From NCBI RefSeq assembly GCF_000340215.1, contig NW_006921538.1, positions 806,001 through 870,000 of the forward strand: DNA of 64,000 nucleotides, given 5' to 3'. This document shows positions 56,299 to 64,000 of the stretch, piece by piece. Within the stretch, counting starts at the first letter, position 1. Every line of letters begins with the position of its first letter. The notes under the pieces are model-generated. The model was not told the DNA's origin. It ran no database searches and worked only from the letters and a program-made list of their open reading frames with translations. A program made the translations under genes and the position numbers. This stretch comes from Pseudocercospora fijiensis CIRAD86. Lineage: Eukaryota > Ascomycota > Dothideomycetes > Mycosphaerellales > Mycosphaerellaceae.

Positions 56299-58168
56299 CT
56301 ATCTCAGACGAGTGAGCTCCAACAAATCGTGTCTTGCAAAGAAAGATCGGTTTTTCTTGCCAAATAAGTCTGCAAAGTTACGATGAGTCAGCAAGGGCTT
56401 CAATAGGGCAAAGAATCACGTGACTTGGACTTACACATGGGGATCGTGAGGCAACAGATCACCACCTGTACGCTTGAAATCCAGTAGAAGACAGGCTTGA
56501 TGTTGCCGGAAACGAGCCAGTTGTATCCCGAAAAGGTGAGGCCGAAAGAGAAGATGTTTTTGAAGATCATCTCGCAGGTGAAGCCTTCGATGGCGAGATC
56601 GCGGTGGCCGTCAACGATGTAGAGGGCAGCTGCGACAGTGCCGACGACCATTCCCGCCACCTCTGCGCCGAAGAAGAAGTCCGGCCAGAACCAGCGGTAC
56701 TTGTGAGTGTTGGCGCTTGTGATTCCGAAGCCGTAGAGACCGGCGACACCGAGAATCATCATGGGGATTACGAGGAACATGCGGAACTCGGGCTCGTAGA
56801 TACCGTTGTTGCGCTTCGTTAACCAGATCATGAAGCTGTCCGACATCAAGGCAGATACGGCAAGACCAACGAGGGATCCGATGAAAGCGCCAGTGTACAT
56901 GTATCCAGTCTCCACCTCGTTGAAGAAGAGCGGTGGTCCCAGCATAATGGCAGCAAGCACAATACCGATCATGACTGTCCAGCCAATCATCACACCTTGA
57001 ATCAAGCATGACCATAGAATGCCAGGGTGGAAGAAGAGGGGGAACGGACGCAGCACGAGCTTGAAGAAGCTCTCATCCGTCTTGCGACCATTGAACAAGG
57101 CGATGTTGTCTCGTGTGATGAACTTGAATGGCATAGGTTGGTGCACGTTTGCGATGGTCCTCTCGGCAGTGCGTGTTGCGCCTTTGTCCATAGAGGCGTT
57201 GCCAGGTTCATCTCCAGAGACGTGCTTCAGCTCGTGGTCGGAGATGCTGCCATCTGAAAGCTGGGACCAGGTCATGTCGGTGTTGAGTCTGCTGTCACGC
57301 ACGAAAGCGGTCTCGGGACAGAACAAGATGACGACAGGTAGCAAAGCAGCAGCGAAGATGGCAATGAAGTAGAAAGTCCACTGCCAGCCCAAGGTGTGGG
57401 TCATCTTGCCCACAATAACTGGGGTAAAGAAGGCACCGCCAAAGAGAGCACAGTTGCTGACAGCCATTCTCTTGCCTCGTTCGTGCACGAAGTAGAGATC
57501 GCCAACACTCACATTGACCAGTGCTTCAAAAGGAGCCAGACCGACGCCCTGGAAGAAGCGTGCGGCCATGAGGGATTTGTAGCTGTGTCCACTGCCGCCT
57601 CCCCAGGCAGAACTGATGATGATGATGACGGTGCCCAGCACGTAGAGATGTCGTCTGCCCCAGATTCTTGCGCTGGCCACGAACATGAAGCCAGCCACGC
57701 CTACGCCGAGTAAATGATATCCTGTCAACAGCGCGATCTTCGTGAAGCTCTCCCTAAAGTATAGGGTCAAGGTGAGGGTATTCGCGGCGAGGAGCGGTGA
57801 CATGGTCGACGCGATGACCGATAGCAGACATAGCACGCCGCATATAAGATCTCGTTTCCATAACGGCCAGTTCTGCTCACATCTCAGTATGCCGCTGCTC
57901 CATATCTTCTCCACACATTCTCTATACCAGCGGGTCTTTGGGATCGTCACTCGGCTGCGGTACCAAGATTAGACCAGTCTTGCTCTTTTTGAGCTTCGAT
58001 GTGTCTCTGCCGCGCGCGAGCGATGCGGCCGGATCGAAGTCCTCGAGCGTAGCGGTTCCTGGCAGATCATGTTAGCTCGATGTCGCTCGACGCCGCAGGA
58101 GCATTTAGGGTAGCGTGCTTACCAGGCACATGGGAAAGCTTGGTGTCGTTCAGCACACCGAGCCCCAT
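56299..58168 (-). CDS. Major facilitator superfamily transporter (DHA1-like)
   Basis: Four exons (58123-58168, 57928-58058, 56435-57872, 56299-56369) with introns of 64, 55 and 65 bp encode 561 residues. The start MGLGVLNDTKLSHVPGTATL and LVPQPSDDPKDPL-NWPLWKRDL are the standard N-terminus of a large fungal MFS group. The longest open frame alone would miss both ends. About 12 transmembrane helices, split by a cytoplasmic loop (about 265-335). Motifs include ASARIWGRRHLYVLGTV (loop 2-3 motif A variant), ARFFQGVGLAPFEALVNVSV and WQWTFYFIAIFAA. The last exon gives FGKKNRSFFARHDLLELTRL, a typical C-tail. Probably plasma-membrane proton antiport or uptake of a small molecule; substrate unknown. 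Confidence 0.9.
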
Positions 58169-60020
58169 CTTGAATGAATATCAATACAATAAGACACTGC
58201 GCTGTACTACACAGAACGTCCGAGAAGCAGAGAAGAGAGAAAGGATGGCAACATGGCGACGGTGTCGGTGCGAGGCTCGTTAGTCCAGAACCTTGAAGCC
58301 TTAATTCAGGGAGGGTGCTGGGCATCTACCGTGAACCACAATCGCGAGCTTCCGGAGGTACCGGCGTACCGCATCATGGTCAACGGTTGGCAGCATGGGC
58401 ATCGCGTTCATCTCAGAGGGTAGCAGACCTCGCTACGACACATTTCAGTAAAGCAAGAACCCACTCTGGTTATGCTGTGTGCTTCAAACTTTCATGAGCC
58501 AACGACAAACTCCTGCTTTCGGCCAATGCGGCTAAAGCATAATAAGATATAATAAGAGGTCGTGATGTCTACATATGATCGTGCTCCCATGTCTGTGCCA
58601 TTTTTGGATCACAGCGGTCCCTTGCATGTTGAGCTGTACGAAGACGTCGAATAGCATGCTGATGGCGATGCTTTTCAGGTCATCTTTCTGAAAGCAGAGC
58701 TCCGTTAGAACCTACTTCTCACGCAGCAACGATGCTTTGAGGAGAACATGCCTCATTAGGCGCGCAGTCGACACAAAGCTCCAGGACTAGGCTCAAGCTG
58801 ATACGTACTCAAATGACAAGGTAGCTTGCAGCCGGCGTTACAAATGCCGTCTCTGGCCATACTACTGACACGCCACGCCGACACTGCGTTCGAGTTTGTT
58901 CACCAATCGTGGAGCCTCGGTTACCACCTTCGCGAAATGGAGAGTGGAGACTTGTGGTCTGACAGGAGATGTATGTATACTGCGAGCACCACACGGTCGA
59001 GATCGAGAGCCAGTCTGGTCTGGTGCGCGGCCGAGATGAGAGGAGGTAACTCTTCTCTGTTATGGCAGACAGGGAGACAGATGGAGTCCTCTGCTTCTGT
59101 CGTTTCGCCAAGCGTCCGCAACCTACCACCGTACGGAGGGACCACAGACGTGAAAGCAAAGAGGAAGTCCTGCACCGCGCTTGTCGCACGCTCGAACTCT
59201 GAGTCGTGGTCGAAGAACTGCACGCATTCCGACAACGCGACCAGGAGACATAACTGGCATCATCGACAGAGAATTGACTGTCGTATTGGTTTGTACTCGC
59301 TTCTCGGACACCGAAATCCATCGCCACACTGAAGTGACCCATCGAAAACCAGCTTCCTATATCCACGAGAATCTTTCTACAGCGCCACGGACTCAGTAGA
59401 GTCCTGGCAACACACACCGTGGAAGTGCTCTCGGCTGCCGAAGCGACCAGAAGTGAGCGTAAGTGTGTGTCGTGGCTGGCGCTGGGTACTTTTCGATGAA
59501 GAAAAGATCAGGAAGAGATCGAAAGAGCGCTGGAGAATTCAGTGCGACAGCCGCGCTAGTGGCGGCAAGTCCCTAGCGTGCTTGGCGGAAACCTGAGGCC
59601 GTCACGGGTAGCGCCGAACTTGCGGAGGCCTTCTTTGTCTCCACGATTTTGAAACGAGATCTCGAACACTGTGTGCAATCTCAGCCAGACAACGGGATGG
59701 ACACGGTTTAAGAGTGCCTCTCTTCCAAGGCGTCCGTCGCACACGAGAATAGCAAATCGGTTACTGCTTCACAGGTCAAGCACACATTTCCTTTCCTTTC
59801 CTTCTCTTCTTACACCTCCACTCTTTCGGAGCAGAAACGACCGTCGTTCTTATTTTCTCACGACCGCGTTGATCGCAGTCGCAAAAAGTCATTCGCTCCT
59901 TCCAGCAGCCCAAATCCACCGAGTCACGCGAAAAGGCTCTCGCAATCTGTTCGAGAGGCGAACTCACAGCGCAGAAGATCGACAGTTCCAAGCAGGATCT
60001 AATCCCTGCGTAACGCTAAA
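58169..60020. other. Intergenic region; one weak antisense frame
   Basis: About 1.85 kb without a supported gene. Overlapping frames at 58809-59417 (minus, 202 codons) and 58921-59235 (minus, 104 codons) are mutually exclusive. The second has the more protein-like composition (SEFERATSAVQDFLFAFTSV) but no recognisable domain. Confidence 0.4.
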
Positions 60021-60926
60021 ATGCCAGGCACATATTCGCTTCGCGTGCTGGCGAAGTCACTCTTTGTTGGAAGTGCCTTGGCTGCAGCAGCAGTCGATTC
60101 ATATACGACATTGACGTCAACCACGACCGTCGCAACTGCCACTACAACGATCACTTTGACCCTTTCCAGAATCACAGCTTCATCCACCACAACACATTCG
60201 GCGATCGATCCTCCCACCCAAGCGAGACTGCTAGCCAGCTCGACTTTCACAACCACTTCACCCCTACCTTCTCCCACAATGAGCTCCTCATTCCAAAACG
60301 AAGTCCTCAACAGCACGAACTGGTATCGTGCCCAACACGAAGCCGCACCCTTAACCTGGAACTCCACTTTAGCCTCCTACGCCCAAGACTATGCCAAAAA
60401 CTGTATCTGGAAACATTCCGTAAGTCTCTCTCTCAAAAAAAAAAAAAACAAGTCCTTGAAAATCAAAATCCACCACCTCGTAACATTTATTCGTCTTGCT
60501 TAGGGCGGCCCCTACGGCGAAAACCTCGCCTCAAACTTCCAAACCCCAACCCTCGCCATCTCCGCCTGGGCCCAAGAAGAAAAAACCTACAACTACGCCC
60601 ACGGAAAATTCTCCGAAAAAGAAGGCCACTTCACCCAACTCGTCTGGCAAAACACAACTCAAATCGGCTGCGGACTCGTGCAATGCGACAACAATGACGC
60701 TGCGGATTCGGGCGTGAAAGGCGCATATCTCGTTTGCGAATACAGTCCGCGAGGAAACGTTGAGGGACAGTTTAAGGAGAATGTTGAGAAGGCTGGGATG
60801 GATGAGGAGGATGGGACACTTGGGTTTGGAGGTGCTGCGGCGGGGAATTTGCATGATGGGGCGAGGGAAATGGTTGTTACTTTGGTGGTTGTTTATGTGA
60901 TTTTTGCGCTTTGCTTTTTGTGTTAG
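60021..60926 (+). CDS. Secreted CAP/PR-1-domain protein
   Basis: Exons 60021-60419 and 60504-60926 flank an 84-bp intron that includes an A13 tract; 273 residues. The N-terminal hydrophobic segment (SLFVGSALAAAAV) is a signal peptide. A Ser/Thr-rich, probably O-glycosylated stretch (about 25-85) precedes the CAP domain: LNSTNWYRAQHEAAPLTWNS, ASYAQDYAKNC, GPYGENLAS, AWAQEEKTYNY, then the CAP1 signature GHFTQLVWQNTTQIGCG and CAP2 LVCEYSPRGN. The conserved His residues and GENL are kept. The C-terminus is hydrophobic (VVTLVVVYVIFALCFLC) after a small-residue stretch, suggesting a GPI anchor or membrane span. Fungal PRY-type CAP proteins bind and export sterols or act in host contact; the role here is inferred. 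Confidence 0.88.
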
Positions 60927-61379
60927 TGAGTGGGGATTGAGGATGAGGATGGGGATGGGGGTTTTGCGTGGTTGGTTGTGAGAGATACCCAAGGCTTGAT
61001 TGTTGTTTTTTAATGGTGTTGTTTGTGCATAGCGTGGGTGTGGGAGAATCTGACCTAGAGCAGGTTTTGGTACTCGTTCTCTTCGTTTGCTGCGTTGGTC
61101 CTGTAGCGGTTTCTGGGAGTGGTCAGTCAAGTTTCTGTGCCCATTAGCTTTAATGCTCGTGCTCAGCTGATTTGTTCCCTCCCATTCGAACGCTTCCTAA
61201 GCTTGAGACGCGGAATCCTACTTCCCTATCCTGCCGAAATGCTTCAATGATGATTCACAAGCCGCTATACACATCCTTTAAAGCCCTGGTATCTCTAACC
61301 CGCTCATCTCGGAGCTAGACACGCAGCTTCTCTTCCACACCCACACCCCCAATCCTCTCTTCCCATCCCTCTCCCACCC
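60927..61379. other. Intergenic region
   Basis: 453 bp between convergent 3' ends of the CAP and MPC1 genes; no gene seen. Confidence 0.5.
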
Positions 61380-61979
61380 CTATGATGATGCCTTCCCCCC
61401 AACATCCTTAACCTTCCCCTTAGCCCCCTCCACCACCTCTCCAGCCTTCAAACTCGCCCTCTGCACCGCATCCTTCGCCTGCCCCAACCCTTCCTTCGCC
61501 TTACTCTCCAGCGCCTTCTCTTTACCCCCCATATACCAATAATTCACAAACCTATAACCTTGCGTGACTTGCGCGCTGAAATTTACTAAATGGCAGCCGA
61601 AGAGCAGGTAGTTTTTGGGGCTTACGGCCAGCGAGTAGCGCATGAAGACGCCCGAGTAGCCGCAGAGGGCGAGGGTCATGCGGCCGGAGATGCTAAACGA
61701 GGAGAAGAAGAGGTGTTAGTTGGGGATGAGGAGGAGGTGGGGTTTGGGGGAGGCGCAGCTTACAAGTCTGGGTCTTTTTGTGTGTCCATTACTGCTGCGA
61801 GGGGGATGCCGAAGTTTGAGGCTGGACCCCAAAAATCTGTGGGCGCATGTCTTTGTGAGTCTCGTGGGTGTAGAGGGGTTGGGCCGTTTTGCTTCACTTC
61901 ACGTACGTGTTGAGCAGAAGTAATCGGTTACCGGGTTGGACCGGATTTTGGCATTGAGGGCCTTGATTGCCGCCGCCAT
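61380..61979 (-). CDS. MPC1: Mitochondrial pyruvate carrier subunit 1
   Basis: Three exons (61907-61979, 61764-61836, 61380-61692; introns 70 and 71 bp) encode 152 residues. The start MAAAIKALNAKIRSNPVTDY leads into HFWGPASNFGIPLAAVMD, DPDFISGRMTLALCGYSGVF, MRYSLAVSPKNYLLFGCHLV and NFSAQVTQGYRFVNYW, the complete MPC core with three hydrophobic helices. In yeast, Mpc1 pairs with Mpc2 or Mpc3 in the inner mitochondrial membrane to import pyruvate. The tail (about 105-152) is a Lys/Ala-rich helix (KAKEGLGQAKDAVQRASLKA) that extends beyond the yeast protein and looks like an LEA- or apolipoprotein-like amphipathic helix. Confidence 0.93.
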
Positions 61980-62474
61980 GGTGATCGCCTGGTAGGGTAT
62001 TGGGGCTTCGGCGGCGGTGTGGACAGGCGGTGGTGGTGGTGGTGGTGGTGGTGGAGGTGTGGTTGTCGCTGCAACTTCAATGTCTGTGGAAGTGGAAGCT
62101 GTGAGCACTTCGGCGAAGCGGACGGACCGATCGGCGCCAAGATGGCGGGAGGAGGATCAGGGCAATGTGAATATCAAAGTGTAAACCCGTCTACCTTTCA
62201 CTTAACTTCATCACAACTTGGCCTGGCCTGGAAAGACTTCACTGCGCAGCGCAGCACGCCCTGTTGACGACAACATACAACACATAGCTTGCAAAGCTCG
62301 GCGTGCTCAGTCAGCGTGCTCAGCGTGCACAAAAACCTCCACGGACTTCACTACTGCGGATTCCACACAATCCCACGGCACCGATCCATCATCTCCACGA
62401 CAAAACTGAAAGATTTGTTCCAGTAGCGCGCGGAAATTCTTGCGTGCAGTGGTGCACACTATCTGTGCCCGGCT
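61980..62474. promoter_or_regulatory. Divergent promoter region of MPC1 and the downstream hypothetical gene
   Basis: 495 bp between the two start codons, including the GGT repeat at 62029-62053; no named element recognised. Confidence 0.4.
62029..62053. repeat. (GGT)8 microsatellite
   Basis: Uninterrupted GGT repeats about 50 bp upstream of the MPC1 start, probably in its promoter or 5' untranslated region. Confidence 0.9.
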
Positions 62475-63800
62475 ATGACACTCTACCACTGCCCTGCTCT
62501 ACAACTCCTGCGAAGAAGGCAACCCTTGTCGGCACTGGACGTATACCGCTCGCGAACAGTCAAATACTCGTCAAATGATGCGGTAATCAGGAAAGCGGTG
62601 GGCACTCAACACAAGACCGATGAATCTCGGCGTCACGATGCACCTCAAGGCAAAGACGAACGGCCACCAGCTGGCCCAACAAACGAAAAAGGGTCCTTGG
62701 CAACCAGGTTGTCCCAATGGACACATGCTTCGCTCAGCCGTCACTCGCAAAATATTTCGCGGCGAGAGATAGCGGCATCCCAAGCACAGCCCGAGCATAC
62801 TCGTCGTGTCGCCGAGCAATTACAACACTCCCCTGAGAATACATCACAAATTCTCATTAACTGTATCGATTCGGGGCATGTTGTTCCCCAACAGACGATC
62901 GCTCTGTGTCTCAAGCATGCGTTCGGAAGGAGACAGGAGAAGGATGAAGGACCAATCGCCCGTCCGATTCTGAAGTATATTCTGGAAGATAGCAATAGAT
63001 GGCTCCCGCTGCTTCTCGACTCCAACGATGGTTCAAGGACCCATTTATGCTACTTCGCAATTCTAGAAGGGCTGGAACGAATCGTCCAGGACTTGTGCAT
63101 GGTTGACGTCAAAGAGCAGGAGTTTGGTCGACAGCTCACGCTGCAAGAACGTAATGTATGGAGAGGAAATCTTTTCGGAGCACTCGTGCGTGCGCACACA
63201 CATTTGACTCCAGGCAATGCCGATTCGGCCATGCGAGCCTTCTTTGAGGTGATAGATCGCAGGCAGAAGCGATTCGAGGAGTCCGGAATCAGAAGAGACG
63301 AATTTGCACGCGATACACGTACCGAAGCACCCGGAATAGTGACCTTGCCGCTGTGGTCTGCCACGATGTTCTTGATCAAGACGATAGCAAATGGCAGGCT
63401 GGTCAGCACCGATAGTGCCCTATATGGGCGATTTGAGGCATTTCACTGTTATCCAAAGGCGAGATCCAAGTCGACTCCTGAACAGCACGCCTGGCACCGT
63501 GCCTGTCTTGCTCTCTTTCGGCCGAACAGCCCGGATCAGCAGCCTATGATAGCATTGCTACGAAAACTTATAAGAGACCATCGGATCGAGCAGCGAGGAG
63601 AAGGAAATCCTATTCCTGACATGCTTCAAACAGCGTGGGCAATCAGAGCAATCAAGCGGACCCATGAGATTGCTCTGCGGAATGGCAATGCTCAAGATGC
63701 AGATTGGCTGGCAGATACATTCGGCGAAAACGTGCAGTTCTGGTCTCTGTCCAGTGGCGGTATTGCAGCTAGTGGCAAGCTCCCGCGCAGCAAAACATGA
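62475..63800 (+). CDS. Hypothetical protein, probably mitochondrial
   Basis: A single 441-residue frame from the ATG at 62475. The N-terminus (LQLLRRRQPLSALDVYRSRT) is rich in Arg and Ser and free of acidic residues for about 30 positions, like a mitochondrial presequence. The rest is polar and helical, with segments such as QILINCIDSGHVVPQQTIAL, RNVWRGNLFGALVRAHTHLT and PLWSATMFLIKTIANGR, reminiscent of helical-repeat (PPR-like) fungal mitochondrial proteins, but no canonical motif is confirmed. Divergent from MPC1. Family and function are not recognised. Confidence 0.7.
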   Translation: MTLYHCPALQLLRRRQPLSALDVYRSRTVKYSSNDAVIRKAVGTQHKTDESRRHDAPQGKDERPPAGPTNEKGSLATRLSQWTHASLSRHSQNISRREIAASQAQPEHTRRVAEQLQHSPENTSQILINCIDSGHVVPQQTIALCLKHAFGRRQEKDEGPIARPILKYILEDSNRWLPLLLDSNDGSRTHLCYFAILEGLERIVQDLCMVDVKEQEFGRQLTLQERNVWRGNLFGALVRAHTHLTPGNADSAMRAFFEVIDRRQKRFEESGIRRDEFARDTRTEAPGIVTLPLWSATMFLIKTIANGRLVSTDSALYGRFEAFHCYPKARSKSTPEQHAWHRACLALFRPNSPDQQPMIALLRKLIRDHRIEQRGEGNPIPDMLQTAWAIRAIKRTHEIALRNGNAQDADWLADTFGENVQFWSLSSGGIAASGKLPRSKT

Positions 63801-64000
63801 CCTGAGATATATAAGTCCGAACAGCGTTCGAGATGCAATTCGTTCTGGATCTTTACGACCACCTTCCGCCCATCGCCTTTGTGCCTGAAGGCCTTGATAG
63901 CATCTTCGAGCCCGCCTGTCCCAATCTCCTCATACTCTTTGTAAAGGCTGAATCCTTCCTCCTTCAACGAGTGATTGCAGCATTTGTTTGTTCTGCCGTA
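63692..64000 (-). CDS. C-terminal part of a possible zinc-binding dehydrogenase, cut by the window edge
   Basis: The minus-strand frame enters from beyond 64000 and reads ...EYEEIGTGGLEDAIKAFRHK then GDGRKVVVKIQNE. A hydrophobic-LEDAxxAF-GxKVVVKI pattern is the usual C-terminus of medium-chain alcohol dehydrogenase/quinone oxidoreductase-type proteins. The frame continues about 40 codons further to 63692 and overlaps the 3' end of the preceding gene by 109 bp. That tail may not be coding if an intron or sequence error is present. Catalytic and NADP-binding parts lie outside the window, so the family is tentative. Confidence 0.4.
   Translation of the reverse strand, partial: YGRTNKCCNHSLKEEGFSLYKEYEEIGTGGLEDAIKAFRHKGDGRKVVVKIQNELHLERCSDLYISGHVLLRGSLPLAAIPPLDRDQNCTFSPNVSASQSAS

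Noticed and set aside
57873..57950. N-terminus of the MFS protein from the long frame starting at 57950 (GTG)
   Set aside because: The segment is an intron. Upstream exons give the conserved LVPQPSDDPKDPL-NWPLWKRDL junction in frame.
1..64000. CRISPR arrays, tRNA or rRNA genes
   Set aside because: No regularly spaced direct repeats with unique spacers and no cloverleaf or rRNA core sequence were recognised by eye. A tRNAscan run would be needed to exclude a single tRNA.

Overview
This window looks like nuclear DNA of a filamentous ascomycete, probably a dothideomycete. That is inferred from 45-85 bp spliceosomal introns with GTRAGT donors, CTAAC-type branch sites, fungal-type genes (fungal rhodopsin-domain receptor, RCR protein, OPT transporter, PR-1/CAP protein) and a heavy RIP signature. 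No species is claimed.

Layout. (1) About 1-34,230 is a mutated repeat block. CpA and TpG are almost gone and TpA is in excess, while CpG is kept: classic CpA-to-TpA RIP. The only unmutated island is about 2,700-4,384. It holds the start of a small secreted protein (minus) and the first four exons of a rhodopsin-domain membrane protein (plus). (2) About 34,230-36,630 is unmutated but has no convincing gene. (3) About 36,636-64,000 is ordinary euchromatin: a small CxxC protein, GAR transformylase (ADE8), a C2H2 zinc-finger protein, an RCR protein, an M1 aminopeptidase, an OPT transporter, a METTL13-like methyltransferase, a cluster of four ubiquitin-like paralogues, an MFS transporter, a CAP-domain secreted protein, the mitochondrial pyruvate carrier subunit MPC1, a hypothetical protein and the 3' part of a possible dehydrogenase.

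The repeat block can be largely untangled. A Tad/I-type LINE (4,385-19,398, minus) sits in intron 4 of the rhodopsin-domain gene, flanked by a 15-bp target duplication. A Ty3/Gypsy chromovirus (4,769-11,904, minus; 196-bp LTRs, CTCCC duplication) sits inside the LINE. The RIP-mutated last exon of the gene resumes at 19,432. It is cut again by a Tc1/mariner element (19,785-30,018; 18-bp perfect inverted termini, TA duplication), which itself hosts a second Gypsy chromovirus (22,914-29,914, plus; about 310-bp LTRs, ACGAG duplication). The last six codons lie at 30,021-30,038. Removing the insertions restores one continuous 375-codon frame. Further right are an unknown repeat ORF and a second Tc1/mariner transposase relic.

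Most unusual in the gene-rich part is the tandem cluster at 50,685-55,676, all minus. Its members share an N-terminal module (a beta-like stretch, then PLE-x-AAA, then AVKALP), and three go on to degenerate ubiquitin-like folds with a conserved intron before the last beta-strand. None ends in a conjugatable GG. One copy carries 168-bp internal repeats whose differences are all RIP-type transitions, including two CAG-to-TAG stops, so RIP has acted on a host gene outside the transposon block.
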